The notes under the pieces are model-generated. The model was not told the DNA's origin, ran no database searches, and was given only the letters and a program-made list of their open reading frames with translations. Both the position numbers and the translations under genes were made by a program. Below, piece after piece: positions 26,475 through 36,006 of a stretch of 64,000 nt of DNA (the first letter of the stretch is position 1; every line of letters starts with the position of its first letter). This DNA is from an uncultured beta proteobacterium (GTDB taxonomy: Bacteria; Pseudomonadota; Gammaproteobacteria; Burkholderiales; Burkholderiaceae_C): positions 19,492 through 83,491 of the forward strand of contig CAIQOO010000101.1 in the NCBI GenBank assembly GCA_903873485.1. Reading direction: 5' to 3'.

Positions 26475-27468
26475 GTCGTTCACCTTTCCAGTTGAGGTCA
26501 TTGTTCCTCAGGCAGCGCTCGATCTTGAGCGCATACTTGGCGTTGTGGGTGCCGTATTGGCACTCAAAAATAGGCACGCCATCGACCGTGGCCTGCACCC
26601 GGGGCTGACGATCCAGTTCGATGAAGTCGCCTGGTTTCATGGCCAGCAGTTGTTCTATGGTTGCATCGGCATGGGCCAGTTCGGCCACCAGCACCACCTG
26701 TGCTGCCTGAATTTCCTGTGTCAGCACATTCACCCAGCGCCGATCAACCTCGATCGAATCCCCCTGGGTGGAGGAATACAACACATCCCGAATCGGCTCC
26801 AGCGTGGCATAAGGAAAGCAAAAGTGAATCGCACCGGTGATCTCGCCGATTTCGAGCTGAAACGAAGTCGATACCACGATCTCGCTCGGCGTGGCGATAT
26901 TGGCAAACTGCGGCTGCATCTCGGAGCGCTGGTAATCGAGTTCCAGCGGATAAATACCAACCCAGGCTTTCTTGTACTCGTCGGTGATCACGTCAACCAG
27001 CCGGTTGATGACGCGCTGTTCGGTGGCTGAAAAATCCCGTCCCTCGATGCGGGTCTGGAATTTTCCGATGCCGCCATACAAAGATTCGATCACGCCAAAA
27101 ACCAGCGCCGGCTCACACACAATCATGCCACTGCCGCGCAGCGGCCGAATCGCCACGATATTGAAGTTGGTCGGCACCGCCAGTTCGCGCAAAAAAGCGC
27201 TGTAGCGCTGTACCGTGACCGGTCCGACCGAAATTTCCGGGCTTCTGCGGATGAAGTTGAACAGGCCGACCCGCAAATTGCGGGCAAAACGCTCGTTGAC
27301 GATTTCCATCGTGGGCATGCGCCCGCGAACAATCCGCTCCTGACTTGAAATGTTGTAGAGACGGACTTCACCACTCTCGACCACCTCTTCAGCGAGCTTC
27401 TGGCTTTCCCCTGTGACCCCTTCGAGCAGGGCATCGACCTCTTCTTGGGATAAAAACGATTCACTCAT
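26464..27468 (-). CDS. fliM: flagellar motor switch protein FliM
   Basis: 334 residues. The N-terminal CheY-binding peptide SFLSQEEVDALLEG is clear, followed by the middle CheC-like domain and a C-terminal SpoA domain. It receives CheY-P from the chemotaxis operon in this window to reverse rotation. It lies between fliL and fliN. Confidence 0.96.
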   Translation of the reverse strand: MSESFLSQEEVDALLEGVTGESQKLAEEVVESGEVRLYNISSQERIVRGRMPTMEIVNERFARNLRVGLFNFIRRSPEISVGPVTVQRYSAFLRELAVPTNFNIVAIRPLRGSGMIVCEPALVFGVIESLYGGIGKFQTRIEGRDFSATEQRVINRLVDVITDEYKKAWVGIYPLELDYQRSEMQPQFANIATPSEIVVSTSFQLEIGEITGAIHFCFPYATLEPIRDVLYSSTQGDSIEVDRRWVNVLTQEIQAAQVVLVAELAHADATIEQLLAMKPGDFIELDRQPRVQATVDGVPIFECQYGTHNAKYALKIERCLRNNDLNWKGERHGN

Positions 27469-27486
27469 GGCAGGCCCAGCGCCAAC

Positions 27487-28074
27487 TCATTGAACAATCA
27501 GGCTCGAAAACAAGACATCAACCACCGGGTATTGCACGGTGACTTTCTTTTTTGGCTTTTTCTTCGGCGCAGCGGTTTCGTCCTCCGGTGCCGGATCACC
27601 GCCAAACGGCACCGATGCCTCGCGCAAAATGTCTTCGATCAGCTTATGCTTGCCTTCAGGCGACAACAGGTTTTCGGAAGTGCGTTGCGACAGCAGCATC
27701 AGCACACCGCTTCTGATGGTCGGCATGAAAGCCTTGACAGAATCAGCCGCCTTGGCATCACGAACTTCCAGCGTGATGCCCACCTGCGCCACCCGTTCAC
27801 CACCCGGGTCGGCCAGATTGACCACCATGTTATCCATCGGCAAATAAACCGGGGGGGTCTTGGCTCCGCCATGATCAGGAGCCGCATGGGCAGCGGCAGC
27901 CGGCTCGCCGCCTTCTTCTTCGGCCGCAGCGGCTGCGGCACGCTGCTTGCTGATAAAGAGAAATGCCCCGCCGCCCAACACCAGCAGCAGCACGACAGCC
28001 ACGATGATGATCAGCATCTTTTTGCTCTTGGCAGGTGCCTGGGCTGTTTCGGCCGCTGCGGGTTTGGTAGCCAC
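27487..28074 (-). CDS. fliL: flagellar basal body-associated protein FliL
   Basis: 195 residues, GTG start at 28074 preceded by AAAGGA. Alanine/lysine-rich cytoplasmic N-terminus, one membrane helix (about 19-41), an acidic alanine-rich linker, and the periplasmic FliL domain (YLPMDNMVVNLAD). The run EDETAAPKKKPKKK forms an unusual basic insert near the C-terminus, before the final VQYPVVDVLFSSLIVQ. Supports stator function. Confidence 0.92.
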   Translation of the reverse strand: MATKPAAAETAQAPAKSKKMLIIIVAVVLLLVLGGGAFLFISKQRAAAAAAEEEGGEPAAAAHAAPDHGGAKTPPVYLPMDNMVVNLADPGGERVAQVGITLEVRDAKAADSVKAFMPTIRSGVLMLLSQRTSENLLSPEGKHKLIEDILREASVPFGGDPAPEDETAAPKKKPKKKVTVQYPVVDVLFSSLIVQ

Positions 28075-28184
28075 TGTTTGTCCTTTGGTATCTTGGTTAG
28101 CGTAGATTATTGAGCATGCCTGCAGGTCCGACGGGTCGATCTGCTGTCCAAAAGCATGGCAACTGCGCTGCTTGCGAGTCTAAA

Positions 28185-30002
28185 TCAGACAAACAGGTCC
28201 AGCGTGTGTCCAACTGAAGGATTCAGGCTGCGGCTTGCCAAAGGCGCCGCCGACTGGTCTGACGCCGTCATTGTCGGTTTTGCCGATTGTCGGGGCTGTT
28301 GGGCATCGGCGGCGGCATCCCTGCTGCCAGAAGCCCCAACCGAAACACCGCTGAGCTGCAAACCCTCGCCTGAAAGCAGGTCTCTGAGTTGCGCGGTGGC
28401 CGCCTCAAGCACCCATCGCACATCAGCCTGGTTGGTGCGGAAGTCAATTTGCGCCTGATCACCGGTGAGTGAAATGCTCACTTCAACCGGCTCGCTGCCA
28501 AAACCTTCGAGCGTGAGCTTAGCGCTCTGCACGCCGTGCGTCGCCCAGTAACTGACGGTTTCGGCTACTGCCGTATCGGGCACGGTGGCGGCTGCGGCCT
28601 CAATCTCATAAGGCGCGTCGGCGCGTGCGTTGACTGCGGAGGCCGACCCAAACCAGCCCTCGGCCCCCGCCGCGCCCGGCCGGGCCAATGGTTTCGCCCC
28701 AAAACGATTCTGGGTTGGCACTAGGGCATCTCCTGCTCCGCTGGCAAGCATGGCGTTGCCAAGGTCTGATGTTGCCGCCAAATCGAGCGTGGCCGAATGC
28801 GACTTGGCGTCCCGCAACTCAGACAACATGGTCGTCAAGGACGGCGACTGTTGCCAGCCCTTATGCACTGGTGGCCCATCGGGCAAGGTTTGCATAAGCT
28901 GCCCGGCAGCCGGTTGATCGCGGCTTGCAGGCTCGCTTCCCGCCACCTCAGACCGTGTTGCAACCTGCGCCAAGTCTGCGCCTGTCACACCCGCCAAACC
29001 TGCGGGTGCTGGCTTGTTGCCCTGAAAAGCGCCTTTTCCATCGAGCGTCAAGCCACTGACAGCCGGTGATGCAAGCGTTTTGCCGATATCTGGATTTGCA
29101 ACAAAATTAATAGCTGGAAGCGCTGATGCAGCAAGGGCTTGAGCCACTTTTTGATTCAAGACCGGAGCCGCACCCAATGGCGCTGACTTGAGGGTTTGTC
29201 CGTTCGGGCTGAGCTTGGCCTGTCCTGAGCTTGCCGCAGGATAGATGCCTTCATTGCCCTTCGACAAGCTCAGGGTGAACGGGAAATTTTGGAAGGTTTT
29301 TTCGCCCAGGTCAGTGCCATCGGGATCAGCACCCAAACTTGTCGGGATGACCTTGCCGCCTGGCGACGCAGACTGTTGGCCGGTCATCGCACTGCCGATA
29401 CTGATCGGCGTGGCGGTCATCGCGCTGCCGATACTGATCGGCGTGGCGGTCATCGCGCTGCCGATATCGACCAGTGCGGCGGTTTTGCCGAGGTTTGGAT
29501 TTGCCACCAAATTTATAGCTGGAAGCGCAGATGCAGCAAGGGTTGGAGCCATTTTTTGATGCAAAACCGGCTGACCGACCCAGGTCGGCACGCCGACGTT
29601 TGCCGATTGTGTTGCGCCGGTCAAACCGGTCATCAAGGCACGGGTGTCGGTCGGTGTGACAGTCTTGCCGGCATCTTGACTTGCAACCAAACTCATAGCT
29701 GTCAGCGCATACCCAGCAAGGGCTGGAGGCATATTTTGCTCTAAAACAGAAGCCGTCGCGGCAGCCCCGCCCGGCCCCGGCAGTACTGGCTGCCCTGGCT
29801 GCGCCAGCAGCGCGGCTTCACCCGCCACCGTCAGACTGTCTGCCTGGGCGACTGGTTCCGCCAGCAAATCCATCAGCATGGAAAACCCCGATGCCACACC
29901 ACCGCCAGCCGAATCGGCCTTGCCTGCCTTGTTGCCGCCTCGGTGATTGGCACCCGCCACCGACCGGTGGCTTTGCACTGCGCTGCTTGATTCGATGCTC
30001 AT
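28185..30002 (-). CDS. fliK: flagellar hook-length control protein FliK with repeat-derived central region
   Basis: 605 residues from ATG 30002 (TGATG overlap with the fliJ stop). The C-terminal hook-length domain (about 480-590) contains KLTLEGFGSEPVEVSISLTG. The long alanine/proline-rich centre is made largely of repeated DNA: three copies of the window's dispersed repeat (translated as blocks like LAASALPAINLVANP), a 33-base tandem repeat (SIGSAMTATP units) and a palindromic CTGAGCTTG-type element (FTLSLSKG). FliK length helps set hook length, so these insertions may have functional weight. Start and end are supported by neighbours and the conserved C-terminus. Confidence 0.9.
   Translation of the reverse strand: MSIESSSAVQSHRSVAGANHRGGNKAGKADSAGGGVASGFSMLMDLLAEPVAQADSLTVAGEAALLAQPGQPVLPGPGGAAATASVLEQNMPPALAGYALTAMSLVASQDAGKTVTPTDTRALMTGLTGATQSANVGVPTWVGQPVLHQKMAPTLAASALPAINLVANPNLGKTAALVDIGSAMTATPISIGSAMTATPISIGSAMTGQQSASPGGKVIPTSLGADPDGTDLGEKTFQNFPFTLSLSKGNEGIYPAASSGQAKLSPNGQTLKSAPLGAAPVLNQKVAQALAASALPAINFVANPDIGKTLASPAVSGLTLDGKGAFQGNKPAPAGLAGVTGADLAQVATRSEVAGSEPASRDQPAAGQLMQTLPDGPPVHKGWQQSPSLTTMLSELRDAKSHSATLDLAATSDLGNAMLASGAGDALVPTQNRFGAKPLARPGAAGAEGWFGSASAVNARADAPYEIEAAAATVPDTAVAETVSYWATHGVQSAKLTLEGFGSEPVEVSISLTGDQAQIDFRTNQADVRWVLEAATAQLRDLLSGEGLQLSGVSVGASGSRDAAADAQQPRQSAKPTMTASDQSAAPLASRSLNPSVGHTLDLFV
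29098..29154 (-). repeat. dispersed repeat inside fliK, copy 3
   Basis: The reverse complement matches copies 1 and 2 (GGCTCAAGCCCTTGCTG ... GCGCTTCCAGCTATTAATTTTG). It is in frame with fliK and encodes a block reading ALAASALPAINFVAN. Confidence 0.6.
29212..29284. repeat. palindromic CTGAGCTTG-type element inside fliK
   Basis: Inverted arms CCTGAGCTTGCCGCAGG and CCTTCGACAAGCTCAGGG can pair around a 17-base loop. This type of short palindromic repeat is common between genes in proteobacteria; here it is translated as part of FliK (FTLSLSKG). Confidence 0.55.
29383..29469 (-). repeat. 33-bp tandem repeat in fliK
   Basis: Two full and one partial unit, beginning at 29383, 29416 and 29449, nearly identical and encoding the 11-residue unit SIGSAMTATPI on the minus strand. 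In-frame length (33 bases) allows copy-number change without frameshift. Confidence 0.8.
29503..29558 (-). repeat. dispersed repeat inside fliK, copy 4
   Basis: Reverse-orientation copy of the ~60-bp repeat; encodes LAASALPAINLVAN in frame with fliK. Confidence 0.6.
29683..29739 (-). repeat. dispersed repeat inside fliK, copy 5
   Basis: Third reverse-orientation copy in fliK, more diverged; encodes LAGYALTAMSLVAS. The three copies keep the same reading frame. Confidence 0.5.
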
Positions 30003-30463
30003 CAATCATTCTCCACTTGTAACCGCAATTGACGTTGGGTCTGCTGGGAGGCAAACTCATCCATCTCCTTTTGATCCCGGCGCTGCAGCACTTTGGCCTG
30101 GGTCGCCTGGCGCTGGCTCAGCACCAGTTTCAGGCTGGCCAGGCGCAGATCGGCTTGCACCTGGTGCTGCCGGGCATCTTCCACCCGGCGGGCAGCACTG
30201 GCCAATGCCCCATCCTGCAAGGCAATCGCCTGGTTCAAGCGGCCCATAAACTGGTATTGGTGGTGCAACAACTCGGTGTTGGTGCTGCGCTGGGCAGCTT
30301 GCACCCAGCGCTGATCGGTTTCTTGCGCATATTGCTGCAGTTGCTTCATCTGATCCTGTGCAAACACCTGTGCCCGCAGCATCGCCTGCGATTGCGCCAC
30401 GGCCTGGTCACGCTTGACCGTGGCCAGTTCGATCGCCAGCATCAAAGTTCTGAAAGCGGCCAT
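30002..30463 (-). CDS. fliJ: flagellar export protein FliJ
   Basis: 153 residues, almost wholly coiled coil, rich in Gln, Ala, Leu and Arg, as expected for the FliJ stalk that links the FliI ATPase to FlhA. Low sequence conservation; assigned by position between fliI and fliK, size and coiled-coil character. ATG 30463 has AAGG upstream. Confidence 0.9.
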   Translation of the reverse strand: MAAFRTLMLAIELATVKRDQAVAQSQAMLRAQVFAQDQMKQLQQYAQETDQRWVQAAQRSTNTELLHHQYQFMGRLNQAIALQDGALASAARRVEDARQHQVQADLRLASLKLVLSQRQATQAKVLQRRDQKEMDEFASQQTQRQLRLQVEND

Positions 30464-30482
30464 GGGTTTGCCTTGTCGTCAA

Positions 30483-31901
30483 TCAACGCCCGGATCTGGG
30501 CACCACCAGCGCGGCGCGCATGTCGCGCACGCTGGCTTCCATGCGGGCCGCTTCAAACATGTCTTGCTGCAAAAACTTCACCATTGGCTCGTGCAGGTTG
30601 ATGGCTTCGTCCAGATTCCGGTCAGAGCCGCCCACATAAGCGCCAATTTGAATCAGGTCATGGCCCTTTTCATAGCGCGAATAAACTGCCTTGAAGTTTC
30701 TGGCCAGCTCAAAATGCTCGCGCGAGACCACGCTGTGCATCACCCGCGAGGCCGACTGCTCGATGTCGATGGCCGGAAAGTGGCCGGCCTCGGCCAGTGT
30801 CCGCGACAGCACAAAGTGGCCATCGAGAATCGCCCGGGCCGCATCGGCGATCGGATCTTGCTGGTCATCGCCTTCGGACAGCACGGTGTAAAACGCCGTG
30901 ATCGACCCGACCCCGTTGAGGCCATTGCCGCTGCGCTCGACCAATTGCGGCAATTTGGCAAAACAGGACGGCGGGTAACCCTTGGTGGCCGGCGGCTCAC
31001 CAATCGCCAGCGCGATCTCGCGCTGCGCCATGGCGTAGCGGGTCAGCGAATCCATCAGCAGCAGCACATGTTTGCCCTTGTCCCGAAAGCTCTCGGCTAC
31101 CGCCGTGGCGTAAGCCGCCCCCTGCATGCGCAGCAGCGGCGGCGCATCGGCCGGGGCTGCCACCACCACCGAGCGGGCACGCCCGTCTTTGCCCAAAATA
31201 TCTTCGATAAATTCTTTCACCTCGCGGCCGCGTTCGCCAATCAGGCCCACCACAATCACATCGGCTACGGTGTAGCGGGCCATCATGCCGAGCAACACAC
31301 TTTTGCCCACGCCCGAACCGGCAAACAAGCCAATGCGCTGGCCGCGCCCGACCGTCAGCAGCGCATTGATGGCGCGAATGCCGGTATCGAGCGGCTCGCG
31401 CACCGGTGCCCGGTCCATCGCGTTGATTGGCTTGCGGTCCAGCGGCACCGACGACACATTCAAAATCGGCCCCTGGTAATCCATCGGTGCGCCATGCGCA
31501 TCGACCACCCGGCCCAGCAGACCATCGCCCAATGGCAAGCGCAGTGCGCCCTGCGCCATGCTGCGATCAGCCTGGCGGCGATCACCCAGCCGCGGCACCA
31601 CCACATAGGCCGGCGCCACTTCCACGCTGGCGCCACTGGAGAGTCCATGCACGTCGCCGGCCGGCATCAAAAAAGCCCGGTCATTGGAAAAACCCACCAC
31701 TTCAGCCAGCACCGGTGGCTGCGACTTCATCGTCACCAGGCATTGCGAGCCGACCGGCACGCGCAGGCCCACCGCCTCCAGCACCAGGCCGGTCAATCGG
31801 GTCAGGGTGCCACGCACTTCCAGCGTGCTGCAGTTTTGCACCCGGCGCTGCGCATCCGCCAAAAATGCCTGCCACTTGGGGGCCAGTTCAGCCGTGCTCA
31901 T
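30483..31901 (-). CDS. fliI: flagellum-specific ATPase FliI
   Basis: 472 residues from ATG 31901, which has GGGAGGTG 4-5 bases upstream; the GTG at 31919 is less likely. F1-beta-like ATPase: Walker [31 protein letters not shown], Walker [18 protein letters not shown], and the [14 protein letters not shown]-like segment (here [13 protein letters not shown]). Energises substrate delivery with FliH and FliJ. It overlaps fliH by 14 bases. Confidence 0.96.
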   Translation of the reverse strand: MSTAELAPKWQAFLADAQRRVQNCSTLEVRGTLTRLTGLVLEAVGLRVPVGSQCLVTMKSQPPVLAEVVGFSNDRAFLMPAGDVHGLSSGASVEVAPAYVVVPRLGDRRQADRSMAQGALRLPLGDGLLGRVVDAHGAPMDYQGPILNVSSVPLDRKPINAMDRAPVREPLDTGIRAINALLTVGRGQRIGLFAGSGVGKSVLLGMMARYTVADVIVVGLIGERGREVKEFIEDILGKDGRARSVVVAAPADAPPLLRMQGAAYATAVAESFRDKGKHVLLLMDSLTRYAMAQREIALAIGEPPATKGYPPSCFAKLPQLVERSGNGLNGVGSITAFYTVLSEGDDQQDPIADAARAILDGHFVLSRTLAEAGHFPAIDIEQSASRVMHSVVSREHFELARNFKAVYSRYEKGHDLIQIGAYVGGSDRNLDEAINLHEPMVKFLQQDMFEAARMEASVRDMRAALVVPRSGR

Positions 31902-32583
31902 CGGGCACCTCCCAGGCACTGTTCAGGCCCAGACTCGCCACCGCATGTTGCCAGCGCCGGGCGATGCCGGCATCCACCACCATGCCGGCCGATGCCACCA
32001 CACAGCCGCCCCGCTGCACAGCCGGGTCAGCGCGCAAGTTCAGGGCAATGTCGGCAAAGTCATGCTGAATCTGTTCTCCCAGAGCGGCCAGATCGGCCGG
32101 ATTGAGCTTGACTAGGGCGGTTTTGCAATCGGCACCGAGCAGGCCCAGCGCTTCATGCAAAACCGGCAACACGGCCTGCCGGTTGACCGACAGTTCCTGG
32201 CACAGCACCTGGCGCGCCAATTCACAGGCCAGCGCCAGCACATCCTGCGCCATGGCCTGCTCAGCCTGCTCAAGTTGTTGCTGCGCAGAGGCAAACAGCG
32301 CCGCCAGCCGGTCACCAGCTTCCTTGGCCTGCGTCTTCAAGAAATCCTGCATCTGGACATTGAGCGCCGCCTGCGCCTGCAGCCGCCCCTGTGCCAGACC
32401 TGCGGTAAAACCGGCCTGGTAGCTTTGCTGCAGCGCCGATTCGGTTTGCGCCGCATCGGCTTGGGCGGCACGTGCCTTGACTTGTGCTGCCAGCAATTGC
32501 GCGGCGGTGTCAATCGCGCCAAAACGCCATTGCTCGACCTCCTCGATCTCTTCACCCGGAATAAAGCGTGCGTAGTTACGCAT
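31888..32583 (-). CDS. fliH: flagellar assembly protein FliH
   Basis: 231 residues; regulator of FliI. N-terminal [19 protein letters not shown], a central alanine/glutamine-rich helical region with spaced glycines ([14 protein letters not shown]) and a C-terminal FliH/YscL domain. It follows fliG by 2 bases and overlaps fliI. Confidence 0.92.
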   Translation of the reverse strand: MRNYARFIPGEEIEEVEQWRFGAIDTAAQLLAAQVKARAAQADAAQTESALQQSYQAGFTAGLAQGRLQAQAALNVQMQDFLKTQAKEAGDRLAALFASAQQQLEQAEQAMAQDVLALACELARQVLCQELSVNRQAVLPVLHEALGLLGADCKTALVKLNPADLAALGEQIQHDFADIALNLRADPAVQRGGCVVASAGMVVDAGIARRWQHAVASLGLNSAWEVPDEHG

Positions 32584-32585
32584 GG

Positions 32586-33587
32586 CTAGACCATCGCATC
32601 ATCAGCACCACCGCCACCAATCACGATGGTGCCCTCGTCGGCCAGCCGTCGCACCGTTTTGAGAATCTCTTTTTGCTGCGCCTCTACCTCCGACAGGCGC
32701 ATCGGCCCGCGCGACTCCAGGTCTTCGCGCAGCGACTCGGCAGCGCGGGTTGACATATTGGACAAAAATTTCTCCTTAAGTTCGGGCTGTGCGCCCTTCA
32801 ATGCCACGATCAGTACATCGGACGACACTTCCTTGAGCACCGACTGGATTGACTTGTCGTCGAGCTTGATCACATCGTCAAAGACAAACATCTTGTCCAT
32901 GATTTTCTGCGCCAGATCGGGGTCGTGGTTGCGGATCGACTCGATCACCGTGCCCTCGATCGCGGTGCCCATCAGATTGATCATTTCAGCCGCCGTCTTG
33001 ATGCCGCCAAGCGACGACTTACGCATTTTGTCACCACCGGCGAGCACCTTGAACAATACCTCGTTGAGGTCTTTCAGGGCCGAGGGCTGAATACCTTCCA
33101 TGGTCGCTACCCGCAGCATCACCTCGTTGCGCTGGCGTTCATTGAAAAACTTCAGGATGTCGGCCGCCTGGTCAAAGTCCAGATGCACCAAAATGGCCGC
33201 CACAATTTGCGGATGCTCGTTGCGCAGCAATTCGGCCACCGAGGATGGCTCCATCCATTTCAGGCTCTCGATGCCCGACACGTCGCCACCCTGCAAAATC
33301 CGGTCAATCAGCAAAGCCGCCTTGTCGTCGCCGAGCGCCCGTTTCAGCACCGAGCGCACATAATCGCCTGAATTCGACACCAGCAAGCTTTGCGCTGCGG
33401 CAATGCCGGTGAACTTGTCCACCACTTCGTTGACCCGTTCGCGGGTAATGGTCTTGATTTTGGCAATCGCCTCGCCGAGCTTTTGCACCTCTTTGGGCGA
33501 CAGGTGCTTGAATACCTCGGAGGCCTCGGCCTCACCCAGAGACATCATCAAAATGGCAGCGTCTTCTAGTCCGTCAGCTTGCGGCAT
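32586..33587 (-). CDS. fliG: flagellar motor switch protein FliG
   Basis: 333 residues; torque-generating rotor protein. Recognisable N-terminal FliF-binding domain (AAILMMSLGEAEASEVFKHL), middle EHPQIVAAILVHLD, and C-terminal domain with LDDKSIQSVLKEV and the charged segment RAAESLREDLESRGPMRLSEVE that faces the stator. Confidence 0.97.
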   Translation of the reverse strand: MPQADGLEDAAILMMSLGEAEASEVFKHLSPKEVQKLGEAIAKIKTITRERVNEVVDKFTGIAAAQSLLVSNSGDYVRSVLKRALGDDKAALLIDRILQGGDVSGIESLKWMEPSSVAELLRNEHPQIVAAILVHLDFDQAADILKFFNERQRNEVMLRVATMEGIQPSALKDLNEVLFKVLAGGDKMRKSSLGGIKTAAEMINLMGTAIEGTVIESIRNHDPDLAQKIMDKMFVFDDVIKLDDKSIQSVLKEVSSDVLIVALKGAQPELKEKFLSNMSTRAAESLREDLESRGPMRLSEVEAQQKEILKTVRRLADEGTIVIGGGGADDAMV

Positions 33588-33634
33588 GATTGAATTTCCG
33601 GTTCACGGCCTGCTCAAACATCGGTGCCACCGCG

Positions 33635-35326
33635 TCATGCGGGGGCCTCACCGTTGATCCAGGTTTTGACGATGTTAGCAACTGCTGCCGGATTGTCACG
33701 GGTTAATTTGCGGGCTTCTTCCAGTGCCACATCGCCCGGGCTCATTTCTATCGACTGGTTTCCAGCCGAACCCGGCCCGGTCAACAGCGGCCGATCAGGT
33801 TCATCAGACTCCAGCGCATCAAGGGTGCCAGCGGGCGTTTCATCCGGCACCAGCACGGGCTGCGCCATGACTTTCAAGGCCGGGCGCACCGCTCCGAGCA
33901 GCACCAGTGCACCAAACAGCAAGGTACCCAGCGGCCAGGCAAAGCTGCGCGCCAGGTCCAGCACTTCGGGCTGCTGCCACAGCGGCACCGCCACGGTGGC
34001 CTGCTTGTCAACGGTAAAGGGTGCCGTGACCACATTCACCGAGTCCCCCCGGTCTTTGCTAAAGCCAATGGTTTCACGCACCAGCGCGGTCATCTTTTCC
34101 AACTGCGCATCACTCATCGCCGCAGTGGTGGTCTTGCCCTTGGCATCGGTGGTGGTTTGGTGGTTGAAGACCACCGCCGCGCTGATGCGTTTGATCATGC
34201 CGGTGCTCCCGCGCACCACCCGCACGGTTTTGTCCACCTCGTAATTGATGATCGATTCACGCCGCCCGTTGCCGACACTTGACGAGGCGGCGCCAGCGGC
34301 GGCCAAGGCCTGCGCGGTGCCATTGACCAGCGCTGCCGTCGGCCCGGGCGGCTGGTTGGTGGTAGCACCTGGAACACCGGTGGGCAGGTTGCTGGTCGGC
34401 GTGCCGCTTTCGAGCAACTGCTGGCTGCGAATCGCCGTGGCATCCGGCGCCTGATTGGGCTTGAACAGTTCGGAGGTGGACTCGGTTTGCGAAAAATCGA
34501 GTTCGGCCGTCACCTGGGCGCGCACATTTTGCCGCCCCACCACCGGCTCCAGAATGTCCAGAATGCGGTTGCTGTAGAGTTGCTCAATTTGCTGAACATG
34601 CTGGAGCTGCTGGGCATCGCCGCCCATGCCGTTGTCGCCTTCCGGCGGTGTGGACAGCAATTTGCCCGAGTCGTCGAGCACACTGACCGACTTGGAGTCC
34701 ATCTCTGGCACGCTGGCCGACACCAGGTGAATGATGCCGGCAAGCTGGCTGCGATCCAGCGAGCGCCCGGCGTTCAGGCTCAGCAGCACCGAGGCAGAGG
34801 GTTTTTGCTGATCCCGAAAAAAACCATTCTGATTGGGCAAAGCCAGGTGGACGCGGGCGCTTTTCACCGATGACAACGCCTGAATCGAGCGGATCAGTTC
34901 GCCTTCGAGGCCGCGCTGAAAGGTCAGGCGCTCCTGAAACTGCGTCATGCCAAAACGGTTGGCGGTGTCCATCAGTTCAAAACCGGTGACCGTGCCTTTG
35001 GGCAAGCCTTGCGAGGCGAGCTTGAGCCGGGTGTCATAAACCATGTTGGCCGGCACCAAAATTGCGCCACCGCCGGCGGCATGCTGGTAAGGCACATTCA
35101 TCTGCGTCAACTGCGCCACGATGGCGCCGCCATCCTTGTCAGCCAGGTTGGCATACAGCACGCGCCATTCGGCTTGGCGGCCCATCATCAGACCGATGAT
35201 GCCGATCGCCACAAACAGCACGATGCCAACACCCAGCCGGATGCGCTGTGCCCGGTCCAGATTGGCCAGGCGCTGGCCAATGGTCGGGTTAACGGGAATG
35301 GCGGTGATGGCAGTGGCGGCGGACAT
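33635..35326 (-). CDS. fliF: flagellar MS-ring protein FliF
   Basis: 563 residues with two membrane helices (about 32-50 and 445-465) around a large periplasmic ring-building region (RVHLALPNQNGFFRDQQKPSASVLL, quoted in part). The C-terminus contains the FliG-binding segment ending VANIVKTWING. First gene of the minus-strand operon, divergent from fliE. It nucleates basal body assembly. Confidence 0.95.
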   Translation of the reverse strand: MSAATAITAIPVNPTIGQRLANLDRAQRIRLGVGIVLFVAIGIIGLMMGRQAEWRVLYANLADKDGGAIVAQLTQMNVPYQHAAGGGAILVPANMVYDTRLKLASQGLPKGTVTGFELMDTANRFGMTQFQERLTFQRGLEGELIRSIQALSSVKSARVHLALPNQNGFFRDQQKPSASVLLSLNAGRSLDRSQLAGIIHLVSASVPEMDSKSVSVLDDSGKLLSTPPEGDNGMGGDAQQLQHVQQIEQLYSNRILDILEPVVGRQNVRAQVTAELDFSQTESTSELFKPNQAPDATAIRSQQLLESGTPTSNLPTGVPGATTNQPPGPTAALVNGTAQALAAAGAASSSVGNGRRESIINYEVDKTVRVVRGSTGMIKRISAAVVFNHQTTTDAKGKTTTAAMSDAQLEKMTALVRETIGFSKDRGDSVNVVTAPFTVDKQATVAVPLWQQPEVLDLARSFAWPLGTLLFGALVLLGAVRPALKVMAQPVLVPDETPAGTLDALESDEPDRPLLTGPGSAGNQSIEMSPGDVALEEARKLTRDNPAAVANIVKTWINGEAPA

Positions 35327-35445
35327 GAGAATTTTTAAGGGAAAAAGTGCACAAGACAGTGTGCATGCCGATGATTATTTGGCCCTGATCTGAAAACATT
35401 AGCTTGAAAAGAGCGGCTTTTACCGGCTACTTCAAATTTATGTTG

Positions 35446-35461
35446 GGGCCGTGGCGTTGCT
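35446..35461 (+). promoter_or_regulatory. fliE: candidate sigma-54 promoter (-24/-12) for fliE
   Basis: GGGCCGTGGCGTTGCT keeps the GG-N10-GC spacing and the GGC and TTGCT halves of the sigma-54 consensus TGGCACG-N4-TTGCW. It lies 38 bases before the fliE ATG. Experimental proof is lacking, and no equally good site was seen for fliF on the other strand. Confidence 0.45.
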
Positions 35462-35499
35462 AGCATCCTTTTATCCCGCAATTTTGGGTGACCCACACC

Positions 35500-35817
35500 A
35501 TGAACCTCAGACTTAATCCCACCACGATGCCGGTTGCGGTTCGGCCCAACCTGGGTGCCGCTGCGTCCAAGGCAGCGACCGGCGGCATTGAGTCGGGCGG
35601 ATTTTCGGGCGCCCTGAAAAGTGCCCTGTCTTCCGTCAGCGCAGCGCAAAACAATGCCGGCAAGCTGCAGCGCGAGGTGCAACTGGAAAACCCCAAAGTC
35701 AGCCTGGAAGAAACCATGGTGGCGATTCAAAAGGCACAAATCGGGTTTCAGGCGACATTGCATGTGCGAAACCGGATGGTTCAGGCTTACACTGACATCA
35801 TGAATATGCAGGTGTGA
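35500..35817 (+). CDS. fliE: flagellar hook-basal body protein FliE
   Basis: 105 residues from ATG 35500 (MNLRLNPTTMPVAV); the GTG four codons upstream is possible. The C-terminal export/assembly motif is clear: VSLEETMVAIQKAQIGFQA ... RNRMVQAYTDIMNMQV. Joins the MS ring to the proximal rod. Divergent from fliF, as is usual for fliE. Confidence 0.95.
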   Translation: MNLRLNPTTMPVAVRPNLGAAASKAATGGIESGGFSGALKSALSSVSAAQNNAGKLQREVQLENPKVSLEETMVAIQKAQIGFQATLHVRNRMVQAYTDIMNMQV

Positions 35818-35846
35818 AGGCTGTGGTTGCCGGAGTTCTCCAAATA

Positions 35847-35906
35847 TTTAATCAAATCGGCTTTTAGCGCCCGTCCAGCTTGCCTAGTTTGCTATAAACT
35901 TAATAC
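35847..35906 (+). repeat. dispersed repeat, variant copy 6
   Basis: Variant of the ~60-bp family (TTTAATCAAATCGGCTTTTAG, CGCCCGTCCAGC, GCTATAAACTTAATA). It lies just after fliE at the edge of the glycan island. Confidence 0.5.
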
Positions 35907-36006
35907 TATTTAATCTACTGAATGAAGTTTTGTGATGCACGTTGTTATCCTTACCGGAGTTGCCACAGGCTCTTGGCAGCCACCTTTTTTCTGTCATCAT
36001 TACCAG

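Noticed and set aside
30414-32105. 563-aa plus-strand ORF opposite fliI/fliH
   Set aside because: Long only because of GC-rich codon bias in fliI; its sequence is His/Arg/Gln-rich and shows no domain.
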